A stretch of 64,000 nt of DNA from Actinomadura mexicana (GCF_900188105.1 NZ_FZNP01000006.1:1-64000), one strand, 5' to 3'; shown: positions 50,959 to 60,210, numbered from the stretch's first letter. Notes: generated by a model from the letters alone, not told the origin. Program-made: numbers and translations.

Positions 50959-52347
50959 TCAGCAGCCGACGAGCTGCGCGGCGAGGAACGACTCGACCTG
51001 GCTGAGCGCGATGCGCTCCTGGCTCATCGAGTCGCGCTCCCGGACGGTCACCGCGTCGTCCTCCAGGGTGTCGAAGTCGACGGTGACGCAGAACGGGGTG
51101 CCGATCTCGTCCTGGCGGCGGTAGCGGCGGCCGATGGCCCCGGCGTCGTCGAAGTCGACGTTCCAGTTTCGGCGCAGCTGCGCGGCGAGGTCGCGGGCCT
51201 TCGGGGACAGGTCGGCGTTGCGCGAGAGCGGCAGCACCGCGACCTTGACCGGGGCGAGCCGCCGGTCGAGCCGCATGACGGCGCGCTTCTCCATCTTGCC
51301 CTTGGCGTTCGGCGCCTCGTCCTCGGTGTAGGCGTCCATCATGAAGGTGAGCGTGCAGCGGTCGACGCCCGCCGCGGGCTCGATCACGTACGGGGTGAAC
51401 CGCTCGCCGGACTCCTGGTCGAAGAACGACAGGTCGGCGCCGGACGCCTTGGAGTGCGTCGTCAGGTCGTAGTCGGTGCGGTTGGCGATGCCCTCCAGCT
51501 CGCCCCACTCGCTGCCGACGAAGTCGAAGCGGTACTCCACGTCGACGGTGCGCTTGGAGTAGTGCGACAGCTTCTCCTGCGGGTGCTCGAACAGCCGCAG
51601 GTTCTCCTTGCTGATGCCGAGGTCGACGTACCACTGCATGCGCTCGTCGATCCAGTACTGGTGCCAGTCCTCGTCGCTGCCCGGCTTGACGAAGAACTCC
51701 ATCTCCATCTGCTCGAACTCGCGGGTCCGGAAGATGAAGTTGCCGGGCGTGATCTCGTTGCGGAACGACTTGCCGACCTGGCCGATGCCGAACGGCACCT
51801 TGCGGCGCGCGGACTGCTGGACGTTCAGGTAGTTGATGAAGATGCCCTGCGCGGTCTCGGGACGCAGGTAGGCCAGGCCCGACTCGTCCTCGACGGGGCC
51901 GAGGTAGGTCTTGAGGAGGCCGTTGAACATCTTCGGCTCGGTGAACGAGCCCTTCACGCCGCAGTTCGGGCACGAGATGTCGGCGAGGCCGTTCGCGGGC
52001 GGGCGGCCGTGCTTCTCCTCGTAGGCCTCCTCCAGGTGGTCGACCCGGAAGCGCTTGTGGCAGGACTGGCACTCGGTGAGCGGGTCGACGAACGCCTGGA
52101 CGTGGCCGCTGGCCTCCCAGACCTCGCGCGCCAGGATGACGCACGAGTCGAGGCCGACGACGTCGTCGCGGCCCTGCACCATCGACTTCCACCACTGGCG
52201 CTTGACGTTGTTCTTCAGCTCGACGCCGAGGGGGCCGTAGTCCCAGGAGGCGCGGAGACCGCCGTAGATCTCGCTCGACGGGTAGACCAGGCCCCGCCGC
52301 TTGGCGAGGTTGACGATCGTGTCCAGCACATCGGAACGGCGTGCCAT
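50959..52347 (-). CDS. glyQS: glycine--tRNA ligase
   Basis: A 462-residue class II homodimeric glycyl-tRNA synthetase. It starts ARRSDVLDTIVNLAKRRGLV, has SWDYGPLGVELKNNVKRQWW, the zinc-site-like CPNCGVKGSF, class II motif 2 around FRNEITPGNFIFRTREFEQ and motif 3 near VIEPAAGVDRCTLTFMM, and a C-terminal anticodon-binding domain (VTVRERDSMSQERIALSQV). Single gene; complete. Confidence 0.96.
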   Translation of the reverse strand: MARRSDVLDTIVNLAKRRGLVYPSSEIYGGLRASWDYGPLGVELKNNVKRQWWKSMVQGRDDVVGLDSCVILAREVWEASGHVQAFVDPLTECQSCHKRFRVDHLEEAYEEKHGRPPANGLADISCPNCGVKGSFTEPKMFNGLLKTYLGPVEDESGLAYLRPETAQGIFINYLNVQQSARRKVPFGIGQVGKSFRNEITPGNFIFRTREFEQMEMEFFVKPGSDEDWHQYWIDERMQWYVDLGISKENLRLFEHPQEKLSHYSKRTVDVEYRFDFVGSEWGELEGIANRTDYDLTTHSKASGADLSFFDQESGERFTPYVIEPAAGVDRCTLTFMMDAYTEDEAPNAKGKMEKRAVMRLDRRLAPVKVAVLPLSRNADLSPKARDLAAQLRRNWNVDFDDAGAIGRRYRRQDEIGTPFCVTVDFDTLEDDAVTVRERDSMSQERIALSQVESFLAAQLVGC

Positions 52348-52514
52348 GAGAGATTCTCCATCCGGCTGGCGGTCGGCGGGAACAGTGAGTGCCCCGGTCC
52401 CGCGGCGACGGCGGGCGGCGGGCGAGTGTGATCCCCGGTGATGTGCTCCGGCGCGGTCACCGCCGCCGCCGGAGAGTGCCCCCAGCTTAGGGCACCGGGG
52501 CCCCTGGGCCGGAA

Positions 52515-53918
52515 CTAGTAAACGCGCCCGTCGGCGATGTCGCAGTCGATGTTCAGGGTCACCCCGCCGTGGGTCTCCCGGTGCCCGCCGCGGTACTGCT
52601 TGACGCGGCGGTGCGGCGACCACCAGGCGTCCGGCAGGAACGGGTCGCCGTACACCTTGGCCCGGCGGTCCCAGTTGGCGAACCAGACGCAGGAGGGCTT
52701 GCTGATCGAGGACCGTCCCACGTCGCGGATGCCGGACTTGACACTGCTGTAGAGGCACGGCTCGTAGCCCTCGGTCTTCAGCCGGTTGACCCATTTGTCG
52801 ACGAACCGGAGGACGGCGGCCCTGCATGCGCTCTTCCTGTGGTCGTAGGCCTCCATGTCGTAGTAGAGCGGCTTGCCGGCCGGGATGCCGAGCGCCCTGG
52901 CCCTGCGGGCCGCGTCCACGGCGGCCCGGGTGCCCTGCCAGGAGGCGCTCTTGGCGGTGAAGCGCTGCGGACGGCTGCCGCACGGGGCCTGGAGGCCCAC
53001 GTAGGTGGCGGTGAGGCGGTAGCCCATGGCGCGTACCTGCCTCACCCACGACGCGGTGAGGTTCGGCTGGGCGCATCCGCGCGACGCTCCGCCGATGTAG
53101 ATGTTGGTGACCTTGAACGAAGGCCGCCAGGCCCTCATGGTCGCCAGGGACGGGGCCGTGCAGGTGTCGAACCCTTTTCCGCGCGCCCAGGAGCGCTCCA
53201 GCGCCGTCCCCTGGGCGGCCGCCGGGCTCTGGGCGGCCGGCGGGCTCTCGGCGGGCGCCGGGCCGCCGGTCGGCACCGGGCCCCCGCTGGGCGCCGGTCC
53301 CGCGGCCGGCGCCGTCGCCCCGACCGCCGCGGAGGGAACGGCGGTCGCCACCCGGCGGACGTCCGGCTCGGACGGAGCGGCGGACCGCCGGCCGGACAGC
53401 CGGATGCCCCGCAGGATCCGCTGGAGCAGCCCCGGATCCCTGCCGTACACGCCGGTGATCGTGACCCCGGCCTCGGGAAGGGTGAGCCGCGTCTCGTGGT
53501 CGGCGGTCCGCGGCACGGTCAGCGAGGCGAGCTTGTCGGCGTGCACGACGGTCCGCGCGGTCCGCCCGCCCCCCGCGGGCTGGATGTGGAGGGCCTCGGT
53601 GCGGCCGACGGCGCGGGCCGGGCAGTCCGGCTGCGGGCCGGGACGGCCGAGGTAGACCGCGTGCCGGTCGTAGCGGACGCACCGGGACGGATGCCGGTCG
53701 AGCCGGTACACCTCCCAGCCGGCCGGGACGGGGACGCGCAGCCCTCGGTACTCGACCACGCGGCCGTGCGGGCTCCCCGCGCTCCCGGCAGGCCCCGTCA
53801 GGGAGAGCGAGGCGGCCTGATGGGCCGCGGGCCGCGCGGGGGCCGTCCCGGCGACGGTGATGGCGGCGGCGACGGCCGCCGCGCCGGACGACACGCTGAA
53901 CAGGACGGCATGGCGCAT
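52515..53918 (-). CDS. secreted DUF1906 (Rv2525c-like glycoside hydrolase-like) protein
   Basis: A 467-residue exported protein. ATG 53918 follows gggggag. It has a signal peptide, an N-terminal part of about 150 residues (GRVVEYRGLRVPVPAGWEVY) of unknown fold, a Pro/Ala/Gly-rich linker with repeats (GPAPSGGPVPTGGPAPAES), and a C-terminal DUF1906 domain starting GFDTCTAPSLATMRAW and containing NIYIGGASRGC, KPLYYDMEAYDH and LYSSVKSGIRDV. DUF1906 is a TIM-barrel domain seen in cell-wall-linked proteins such as Rv2525c. The Asp-Glu pair in YYDMEAYD is the candidate active site. Confidence 0.82.
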   Translation of the reverse strand: MRHAVLFSVSSGAAAVAAAITVAGTAPARPAAHQAASLSLTGPAGSAGSPHGRVVEYRGLRVPVPAGWEVYRLDRHPSRCVRYDRHAVYLGRPGPQPDCPARAVGRTEALHIQPAGGGRTARTVVHADKLASLTVPRTADHETRLTLPEAGVTITGVYGRDPGLLQRILRGIRLSGRRSAAPSEPDVRRVATAVPSAAVGATAPAAGPAPSGGPVPTGGPAPAESPPAAQSPAAAQGTALERSWARGKGFDTCTAPSLATMRAWRPSFKVTNIYIGGASRGCAQPNLTASWVRQVRAMGYRLTATYVGLQAPCGSRPQRFTAKSASWQGTRAAVDAARRARALGIPAGKPLYYDMEAYDHRKSACRAAVLRFVDKWVNRLKTEGYEPCLYSSVKSGIRDVGRSSISKPSCVWFANWDRRAKVYGDPFLPDAWWSPHRRVKQYRGGHRETHGGVTLNIDCDIADGRVY

Positions 53919-54053
53919 CACAGCTCCCCCGCAGGCCACGGCATGATCATGTGCGGCAAGGATGACCTTGACGGAGGCGCCGAAACCGGGATGGGCCGCT
54001 TCTTGACCGCCGATTGCCCACATTCTGACCAGGCCCGCGGCCCGGGCGGCCGC

Positions 54054-54338
54054 TCAGGCGGAGGCGACCACCTCGTAGGCGCCGGGCTCGTCCACGGCGA
54101 GGGCGGCGAGCGGCATGAACCGGAGCCGCACCTCGTAGGCGCCGAGCGCGCGGCGGTAGTGCCCGGCGCCGTCCCACTCGGTGACCAGGGCCCACAGGCC
54201 GGGGTCGTCGACGGTCCGGGCGAGGCGGCCGGAGCGGAAGCCGGTGCTCGCGGCCAGCGCCGCCAGCACCGCGGTCATGCCCTCGGCGAAGCCGCCGGAC
54301 TCCTCGTCCGGCACCCGGTACCGGGTTATCGCGATCAT
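54054..54338 (-). CDS. antibiotic biosynthesis monooxygenase (ABM) domain protein
   Basis: A 94-residue ferredoxin-like-fold protein: IAITRYRVPDEESGGFAEGM, STGFRSGRLARTVDDPGLWA, LVTEWDGAGHYRRALGAYEV. This matches ABM/DUF4188-like single-domain proteins, which act as dimers on small aromatic or heme-like substrates; the substrate is unknown. ATG 54338 is preceded by a modest ggatgga. It is divergent from the next gene with a 28-base gap. Confidence 0.75.
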   Translation of the reverse strand: MIAITRYRVPDEESGGFAEGMTAVLAALAASTGFRSGRLARTVDDPGLWALVTEWDGAGHYRRALGAYEVRLRFMPLAALAVDEPGAYEVVASA

Positions 54339-54366
54339 CCGTCCATCCTGGCAGTACGTTGGGCGT

Positions 54367-54675
54367 GTGGAGACGAGAGGTGAGCGCGCGAGGGGGCTGC
54401 GGGCGGCCGTCGAGCGGCGCAGCGCGGCGCCGGTGGTGTTCCTGCACCGGATGCCGCGGTGGGTCCTGCTGGTCGCCGTGTTCGTGCTGCTGGTGATCGG
54501 CATGGCCGGGACCGGCTGGGCGGCCGCGGCCGGGCTGCTGGTGCTCGCCGCCGCGCTCGGCTGGTTCGCCTACCTGAACTGGCCCTCGCTGGACGGCTCG
54601 GGAAGGATCCTGCGCCTCGCCGCGCTGGCGGTCCTGGTGGGATTCGCCCTGGGACGCGGCATCGGTCGGTTTTGA
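54367..54675 (+). CDS. small membrane protein (DUF6703-like)
   Basis: A 102-residue protein with a basic N-terminus and three hydrophobic segments (WVLLVAVFVLLVIGMAGTG, AAAAGLLVLAAALGWFAYL, LAALAVLVGFALGRGIGRF). The GRGIGRF C-terminus and size resemble DUF6703 actinobacterial proteins of unknown role. GTG 54367. Its stop codon is part of the znuA -35 element and Zur box, so the gene abuts but is probably not part of the zinc operon. Confidence 0.65.
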   Translation: METRGERARGLRAAVERRSAAPVVFLHRMPRWVLLVAVFVLLVIGMAGTGWAAAAGLLVLAAALGWFAYLNWPSLDGSGRILRLAALAVLVGFALGRGIGRF

Positions 54676-54701
54676 CAACCGTTTTCATCTTCGTCCATAA
54701 T
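54672..54701 (+). promoter_or_regulatory. znuA promoter overlapped by a Zur box
   Basis: Perfect -35 ttgaca (54672-54677), 18-base spacer and -10 cataat (54696-54701). The Zur-like dyad tgacaaccgttttca (54673-54687; consensus tgaaaatgattttca) covers the -35. The GTG start of znuA is six bases after the -10, implying a leaderless transcript. Confidence 0.8.
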
Positions 54702-54707
54702 CGCGAC

Positions 54708-55655
54708 GTGCCCCCTCTCCGCGCAGCCCTGCGAACCGCGCCGGCGGCGCTCGCCCTGGCCGGGCTCGCGGCCGGCCTGACGGCCTGCGCCGACGCGGGC
54801 GCGGACGTCCCGCCCGGCAGGACCTCGGTGGTCGCGTCCTTCTACCCGATGGCCTGGCTCGCCGGGAAGGTCGGCGGCGGCGACGTGTTCGTCCGGACGC
54901 TCACCAGGCCCGGGACCGAGCCGCACGACCTGGAGCTGACGGCGCGGCAGGTCGCGAACGTCCAGGACGCCGACTACGCCGTCTACGTCAAGGGCGTCCA
55001 GCCCGCCGTGGACGACGCGGTCCGCAGGCACGCGAAGGGCGGGTCGCTCGACGCCGCGAGCATCGTGCCGAGGCTTCCCCCGCCCGGCGAGACCGACGAG
55101 GAAGAGGCCCACGACGGGATACGGCACCGCGAGGCGTCCTACGACCCGCACATCTGGCTCGACCCGAGCCGGATGGCGACCGTGGCCACCGCGCTGGGCG
55201 AGCGGCTGGCCGCCGCCGACCCCGGCCGCGCGTCCGGCTACCGGGAGCGCGCCCGGGCCACCGCACAGGCGCTGACCGGCCTCGACCGCGAGTTCCAGGA
55301 CGGCCTGCGCTCCTGCGCGCGCCGGGAGATCGTGACCGCGCACGCCGCGTTCGGCTACCTCGCGGACCGCTACCGGCTCCGGCAGATCCCGGTCGCCGGC
55401 GTGGACCCGTCCGGCGAGCCGTCCCCCAAACGGCTGGCGGGGCTGGCGCGGCTCGTCTCCTCCACCGGCGCGACGACGGTCTTCACCGAGACCCTCGCCA
55501 GTTCCAGGGTGGCGGGCAGCCTGGCGCGGGAGGCGGGCGTGCGCACGGCCGTCCTCGATCCGGCCGAGGGCGTCGCGGACGGGGCGTCCGGCGACTACTT
55601 GACGATCATGCGACAGAACCTGCGGACCCTGCGGCCCGCGCTGGAGTGCTCATGA
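54708..55655 (+). CDS. znuA: zinc ABC transporter substrate-binding lipoprotein ZnuA
   Basis: A 315-residue cluster A-I binding protein. The signal ends in a lipobox (GLAAGLTACADAG). Zn ligands are suggested by TRPGTEPHDLELT, an acidic/His loop DEEEAHDGIRHREASYDPHIW, TAHAAFGYLADRY and the late Glu/Asp in FTETLASSRVA. The His-rich loop is short. It delivers Zn2+ to ZnuB/ZnuC. GTG 54708 with no Shine-Dalgarno fits leaderless expression under Zur control. First gene of znuA-znuC-znuB-zur. Confidence 0.93.
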   Translation: MPPLRAALRTAPAALALAGLAAGLTACADAGADVPPGRTSVVASFYPMAWLAGKVGGGDVFVRTLTRPGTEPHDLELTARQVANVQDADYAVYVKGVQPAVDDAVRRHAKGGSLDAASIVPRLPPPGETDEEEAHDGIRHREASYDPHIWLDPSRMATVATALGERLAAADPGRASGYRERARATAQALTGLDREFQDGLRSCARREIVTAHAAFGYLADRYRLRQIPVAGVDPSGEPSPKRLAGLARLVSSTGATTVFTETLASSRVAGSLAREAGVRTAVLDPAEGVADGASGDYLTIMRQNLRTLRPALECS

Positions 55656-55668
55656 ACGGGGACCTCCC

Positions 55669-56382
55669 ATGACCGGGAAGACTGCCCCGCCGTTCGCGAT
55701 GACCGGCGGCCTCGTCCGGCGGGACGGCCGCGCGGTGCTCGCGGACGTCGACCTGCGGGTGGAGGCCGGCGACGTGCTCGCCGTCCTCGGCCCGAACGGG
55801 GCGGGCAAGTCCACGCTCGTCAAGGCGCTGCTCGGGCTCGTCCCGCTGGCCGCCGGCCGGACGGAGATCTTCGGCGAGCCGCCCGCGCGGTTCCGCGACT
55901 GGAGGCGGATCGGGTACGTGCCGCAGCGGCTGCCGATGGGCGGCGGCGTGCCGGCGACGGTCCGCGAGGTCGTGGCGTCCGGCCGGGTGGCCCGGCGGTC
56001 GCGCTGGCGGCCCGCGCCGCTCGCCGACCGGGCGGCCGACCGCGCCGCCGTCGAACGCGCCCTGGACACGGTCGGGCTCACCGGGCGGGCCCGCGACTCG
56101 GCGCACCTGCTGTCGGGCGGCCAGCAGCAGCGGGTGCTCATCGCCCGCGCCCTCGCCGGCGAGCCCGACGCGTTCGTGATGGACGAGCCGACCGCCGGCG
56201 TGGACGCGGGCAGCCAGGCGGCGCTCGCGTCGGCGCTGCACGGGCTGGCCCGCGCCGGGCGCACGGTCGTCCTCGTCGCGCACGAGCTCGGGCCGATGGA
56301 GCCGCTCGTCACCCGCACGGTCGAACTCGGGCACGGCCGCGTCGTCCGCGCGACCCGGCAGTCCCTCGAAAGGCCGGCGTGA
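55669..56382 (+). CDS. znuC: zinc ABC transporter ATPase ZnuC
   Basis: A 237-residue ATPase. Walker A VLGPNGAGKSTLVKALLG, signature LLSGGQQQRVLIARALAG, Walker B DAFVMDEPTAGVD and switch His VVLVAHELG are intact. It powers zinc import with ZnuB. ATG 55669 lies 13 bases after znuA, and the gene overlaps znuB by four bases. Confidence 0.93.
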   Translation: MTGKTAPPFAMTGGLVRRDGRAVLADVDLRVEAGDVLAVLGPNGAGKSTLVKALLGLVPLAAGRTEIFGEPPARFRDWRRIGYVPQRLPMGGGVPATVREVVASGRVARRSRWRPAPLADRAADRAAVERALDTVGLTGRARDSAHLLSGGQQQRVLIARALAGEPDAFVMDEPTAGVDAGSQAALASALHGLARAGRTVVLVAHELGPMEPLVTRTVELGHGRVVRATRQSLERPA

Positions 56383-57281
56383 GCGAGATGCTGCAGTACG
56401 ACTTCATGCGCGTCGCCCTGGTGATGGCGGTGCTCATCGGGCTGACCGCCCCCGCGGTGGGGACGTTCGTCGTCCAGCGCAGGCTGTCCCTGCTCGGCGA
56501 CGGCATCGGCCACATCGCGCTGACCGGCATCGGGCTGGGGCTGCTCACCAGCACCTCCCCCGTCCTCGGCGCGCTGGTGGTGTCGGTGCTCGGCGCCGTC
56601 GCGATCGAGGTCCTGCGGGCGCGCAGCCGCAGCGGCGCGGACGTCGTGCTCGCCCTGCTGTTCTACGGCGGGCTGGCGGGCGGGGTCATCCTGACGAGCG
56701 TCGACGGCGGCGGCTCGGCGGGCCTGCAGTCCTACCTGTTCGGCTCGATCAGCAGCGTGACCGTGAACGACCTGTACGTCGTCGCGGGGCTCGCCGCCGT
56801 CGTGCTGGCGATCATCGCGCTGTTCGGCCGCGAGCTGTTCCTGCTCTGCCAGGACGAGGAGGTCGCGCGGGCGGCAGGGCTGCCCGTCCGGTTCCTCAGC
56901 GTGCTGATCGCCGCGACCGCCGCGGTCACGGTGGTGATCTCGATGCGCGCGATCGGGCTGCTGCTCGTCAGCGCGCTGATGGTCGTACCGGTGGCGGCGG
57001 CGCAGCAGCTCACGCGGGGATTCTGGAGCACGATGCTGGCGGCGATGGGGATCGGTGTACTGTCGGCCGTGGCGGGCCTGGCGGGTTCCTTCCAGTACGA
57101 TCTTCCCCCGGGCCCCTCGATCGTGTTGCTGGCGCTCGCGGTGTTCGTGGCCGCGGTCGCCGGGGGCTCGGTGGTGCGCCGCAGGCGCTCCCGCGCCGCG
57201 GCCGGAGCCGTTACCGCGGGGGGCGCCGGGCCCGGCGCCCCGCCGCGCGTGGATGCCGAGGCGGAGGTGCTCAGGGGATGA
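56379..57281 (+). CDS. znuB: zinc ABC transporter permease ZnuB
   Basis: A 300-residue ABC-3 type permease with about eight transmembrane helices: VVQRRLSLLGDGIGHIALTG near the N-terminus and MRAIGLLLVSALMVVPVAAA in the second half are family signatures. GTG 56379 overlaps the znuC stop. A charged C-terminal tail (RRRRSRAAAGAV) ends the protein, whose stop overlaps zur as ATGA. Confidence 0.93.
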   Translation: MSEMLQYDFMRVALVMAVLIGLTAPAVGTFVVQRRLSLLGDGIGHIALTGIGLGLLTSTSPVLGALVVSVLGAVAIEVLRARSRSGADVVLALLFYGGLAGGVILTSVDGGGSAGLQSYLFGSISSVTVNDLYVVAGLAAVVLAIIALFGRELFLLCQDEEVARAAGLPVRFLSVLIAATAAVTVVISMRAIGLLLVSALMVVPVAAAQQLTRGFWSTMLAAMGIGVLSAVAGLAGSFQYDLPPGPSIVLLALAVFVAAVAGGSVVRRRRSRAAAGAVTAGGAGPGAPPRVDAEAEVLRG

Positions 57282-57664
57282 CGACGGCCCGCCGGGACGC
57301 GGTACGGCAGGTGCTGGCCGGCTGCGAGGGGTTCCGCAGCGCCCAGGACATCTACGCCGACCTGCGCGCCGACGGTTCCAAGATCGGCCTCACCACCGTC
57401 TACCGGGCGCTGCAGGCGCTCAGCGACGCGGGCGAGGTCGACGTGCTGCGCACCGACGAGGGCGAGGCCGTGTACCGCGCCTGCCGCACCGAGCAGCACC
57501 ACCACCACCTGGTCTGCCGCGACTGCGGCCGGACGGTCGAGGTCGAGGGCCCGGCCGTGGAGCGCTGGGCCGACACGATCGCCGCCGAGCACGGCTTCGT
57601 CGACATCACCCACACCGTCGAGGTCTTCGGGACGTGCGCGAACTGCGCCGCGAAGCCGTCCTGA
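57278..57664 (+). CDS. zur: Zur, Fur-family zinc uptake repressor
   Basis: A 128-residue Fur-family regulator. Winged helix RSAQDIYADLRADGSKIGLT followed by TVYRALQALSDAGEV; metal residues in EQHHHHLVCRDCGRTVEV and a C-terminal CxxC (GTCANCAAK) for the structural Zn. The position inside the znu operon and the Zur-like box before znuA support Zur rather than Fur. It is autoregulated with the transporter. ATG 57278 overlaps the znuB stop. Confidence 0.93.
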   Translation: MTTARRDAVRQVLAGCEGFRSAQDIYADLRADGSKIGLTTVYRALQALSDAGEVDVLRTDEGEAVYRACRTEQHHHHLVCRDCGRTVEVEGPAVERWADTIAAEHGFVDITHTVEVFGTCANCAAKPS

Positions 57665-57872
57665 GGCCCGAAACCCCCCGCGCCCGCGTGCCCGCCGGTC
57701 GGAAGCCGCCCCTGAACTCGGACAGAGCCGGTAATTCACACGCACCGTAGGCGTTTCTTGTCAAATTGCTACATCTACTTCCCAGTAGCCCTATGTCATA
57801 AATGTCCCGTCGCCACGGCGGGCCCGACGGAGGGTCCTCGGGGGAGCGTGGCGCCCGCACGAGAGGGCGTTC

Positions 57873-59486
57873 ATGACAAGACGGGCGTTCACCAGCCGAA
57901 GGATCACGCTCCTGGCCTCGGCGACGTTGCTCGCGTCGGCCGCCACCGCGCTCCCCGCCTCCGCGCGGCAGCCGGCGTCCCCACCGGGTCCGCGCGCCGC
58001 CGCCGAGCACGCGCTCCGGGCGCTTACCGGCCGCGGCGCCGAGGTGCGCGGCGGCGACGGGCAGGCGTTCCAGGTGGTCGGGGTCGGCATCGACCGCGAC
58101 GGCACCTCGCACACCCGCATGACCCGCACCTACAACGGCCTCCGCGTCCTCGGCGGCGACGTCGTCGTCCACGAGACGGCGGCCGGGGCGTGGCGCGGCA
58201 CCAGCCTCACCCTCGCCAAGGCGCCGTCGGACTCCAGCCCGGAGGTCTCCGCCGCGACCGCGCAGAAGCGCGCCGTCACCAAGAGCCGCAAGGCCGACGG
58301 CTCCCCCGCGCTCGTCGTGGAATCCCGCACCGCCGACCACGCGCCGCGCCTCGCCTGGCGCGTCCAGACCGTCGGGAAGAAGGCCGACGGGACGCCCAGC
58401 CGCGTCTTCACCTCCGTGGACGCCGCGACCGGCAAGGTGCTGCTGAGCGAGGAGACGATCCTCACCGAGGCGGGCGACGGCAGGTCTCTCTACACCGGAA
58501 CGGTCCCGCTCCAGACGACGCTGTCCGGCAGCACCTACCAGCTGAAGGACCCGACCCGCGGCAACACCTACACCGGTGACGCCCAGAACGACACCGACCT
58601 CTGCTTCCTCAGCTGGTGCTTCCACCGGGCCCCCGCCACGCTGTTCACCGACGCCGACAACCACTGGGGCAGCGGCACGACGTCCGACCGCGCCACCGTC
58701 GCCGTGGACGCCCAGTTCGGCACCAACGAGACCTGGGACTTCTACAAGAACGTCTTCGGCCGCACCGGCATCGCGGGCGACGGCAAGGGGTCCTACAACC
58801 GCGTCCACTACGGCAGCGGCTACGCCAACGCCTTCTGGGACGACTCGTGCTTCTGCATGACCTACGGCGACGGTGACGGCAGCCAGCTCGGCCCGCTCAC
58901 GTCCCTGGACGTGGCCGCGCACGAGATGAGCCACGGCGTCACCAGCTCCACCGCGAACCTCACCTACAGCGGGGAGTCCGGCGGGCTGAACGAGGCGACG
59001 TCCGACATCATGGCCGCCGCCGTCGAGTTCTACGCCAACAACTCGGGCGACGTCGGCGACTACCTGGTGGGCGAGGAGGTCGTCCTGCCCGGCTTCGGCA
59101 AGCCCGCGCTGCGCTTCATGGACAAGCCCAGCAGGGACGGCAGCTCCGCCGACTCCTGGTCGACCGGCACCAAGAACCTCGACGTGCACTACTCCTCGGG
59201 CGTCGCCAACCACTTCTTCTACCTGCTGTCCGAGGGCAGCGGCGCGAAGACGATCAACGGCGTCTCCTACAACAGCCCCACGTCCAACGGCTCCACGGTC
59301 ACCGGCATCGGCCGGGACGCCGCCACGAAGATCTGGTACCGGGCGCTGACCACGTACATGACGTCCTCGACCAACTACGCGGGCGCGCGCACCGCGACGC
59401 TGAACGCGGCCAAGGACCTCTACGGCGCGGGCAGCACCCAGTACAACACCGTGGCCGCGGCCTGGTCCGCGGTGAACGTCGGCTAG
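57873..59486 (+). CDS. secreted M4 (thermolysin-family) neutral metalloprotease
   Basis: A 537-residue preproprotein. Signal peptide to about residue 31 (RRITLLASATLLASAATALP), FTP/PepSY propeptide to about 205 (TRTYNGLRVLGGDVVVHE), then the catalytic domain with zinc site AAHEMSHGVTSS and Glu in GGLNEATSD, and the C-terminal His region DVHYSSGVANHFFYLL. It degrades extracellular protein after autoprocessing. The 208-base upstream region is AT-rich. A perfect hairpin follows the stop. Confidence 0.93.
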   Translation: MTRRAFTSRRITLLASATLLASAATALPASARQPASPPGPRAAAEHALRALTGRGAEVRGGDGQAFQVVGVGIDRDGTSHTRMTRTYNGLRVLGGDVVVHETAAGAWRGTSLTLAKAPSDSSPEVSAATAQKRAVTKSRKADGSPALVVESRTADHAPRLAWRVQTVGKKADGTPSRVFTSVDAATGKVLLSEETILTEAGDGRSLYTGTVPLQTTLSGSTYQLKDPTRGNTYTGDAQNDTDLCFLSWCFHRAPATLFTDADNHWGSGTTSDRATVAVDAQFGTNETWDFYKNVFGRTGIAGDGKGSYNRVHYGSGYANAFWDDSCFCMTYGDGDGSQLGPLTSLDVAAHEMSHGVTSSTANLTYSGESGGLNEATSDIMAAAVEFYANNSGDVGDYLVGEEVVLPGFGKPALRFMDKPSRDGSSADSWSTGTKNLDVHYSSGVANHFFYLLSEGSGAKTINGVSYNSPTSNGSTVTGIGRDAATKIWYRALTTYMTSSTNYAGARTATLNAAKDLYGAGSTQYNTVAAAWSAVNVG

Positions 59487-59504
59487 CACGGATCCGCAGG
59501 CGGC

Positions 59505-59535
59505 ACGCCCCGCGCCGGCCACCGGCGCGGGGCGT
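59505..59535. terminator. hairpin terminator after the M4 protease gene
   Basis: Perfect 14-bp stem acgccccgcgccgg (59505-59518) with 59522-59535 and a three-base loop, 18 bases after the stop codon. Confidence 0.8.
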
Positions 59536-59585
59536 TCCCGCGGTTCGGGTGATCGACCGGTCGCGCCATGGTGAAGAATCGGGGC

Positions 59586-60011
59586 ATGGCTACGACACGC
59601 ACCGCGAACGCGCACTGGGAAGGCTCTCTCCTGGAGGGGCAGGGGACCGTCTCCCTGGACTCCTCGAAGCTCGGCACCTACGACGTGACCTGGGCGTCGC
59701 GCTCGGAGGAGCCGGGCGGCCGGACGAGCCCGGAGGAGCTCATCGCCGCCGCGCACTCCACCTGCTACTCGATGGCGCTCTCGCACGGCCTCGCCGGCGC
59801 CGGCACCCCGCCGGAGAAGGTGGACACCAAGGCCGAGGTCACCTTCCAGCCGGGCGAGGGCATCACCGGCATCCACCTGACCGTCCGGGCCAGCGTCCCC
59901 GGCCTGTCCGCGTCCGACTTCGAGAAGGCCGCCCAGACCGCCAAGGAGGGCTGCCCCGTCAGCAAGGCGCTGGCCGGTACCAAGATCACCCTGGACGCCG
60001 CTCTCGTCTGA
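59586..60011 (+). CDS. OsmC family peroxiredoxin-like protein
   Basis: A 141-residue OsmC/Ohr-type protein that reduces organic hydroperoxides. The two redox cysteines lie in AAAHSTCYSMALSHGL and AKEGCPVSKALAG, the spacing of the OsmC subgroup; Glu and Arg residues typical of the site are present. ATG 59586. Single gene, followed by a structured non-coding stretch and a bidirectional terminator. Confidence 0.9.
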   Translation: MATTRTANAHWEGSLLEGQGTVSLDSSKLGTYDVTWASRSEEPGGRTSPEELIAAAHSTCYSMALSHGLAGAGTPPEKVDTKAEVTFQPGEGITGIHLTVRASVPGLSASDFEKAAQTAKEGCPVSKALAGTKITLDAALV

Positions 60012-60012
60012 G

Positions 60013-60180
60013 GCAGTGCCCTCCTCCTTCGGGCCTTGAAGGCCCTCCATCGTCGGGCACTGCGTGCGATCGCTGCATCGCTCCGGCTCGCCTGGCGGCT
60101 CGCTGCGCGATCAGTTTCTTGCTTCGCTCGAAACTGCCTTCGGACGCGATCGCGACGGTTGAGGTCGTCGCGGGGTTGCG
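60013..60180. other. structured intergenic element, non-coding
   Basis: Several inverted repeats are packed into about 160 bases: gcagtgccc (60013-60021) with gggcactgc (60055-60063) enclosing gggcc-ttgaa-ggccc (60031-60045); cagtttc (60112-60118) with gaaactg (60130-60136); and two identical palindromes gcgatcgc at 60066 and 60146. No reading frame here is convincing. It may be a REP-like mobile or repeated intergenic element or a structured RNA. Confidence 0.45.
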
Positions 60181-60210
60181 GCGGTGGCTGGGCGATCACA
60201 TGTGGTTGGC

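Noticed and set aside
52348..52514. T-box riboswitch before glyQS
   Set aside because: The leader shows no recognisable T-box sequence or terminator/antiterminator pair near the start codon.
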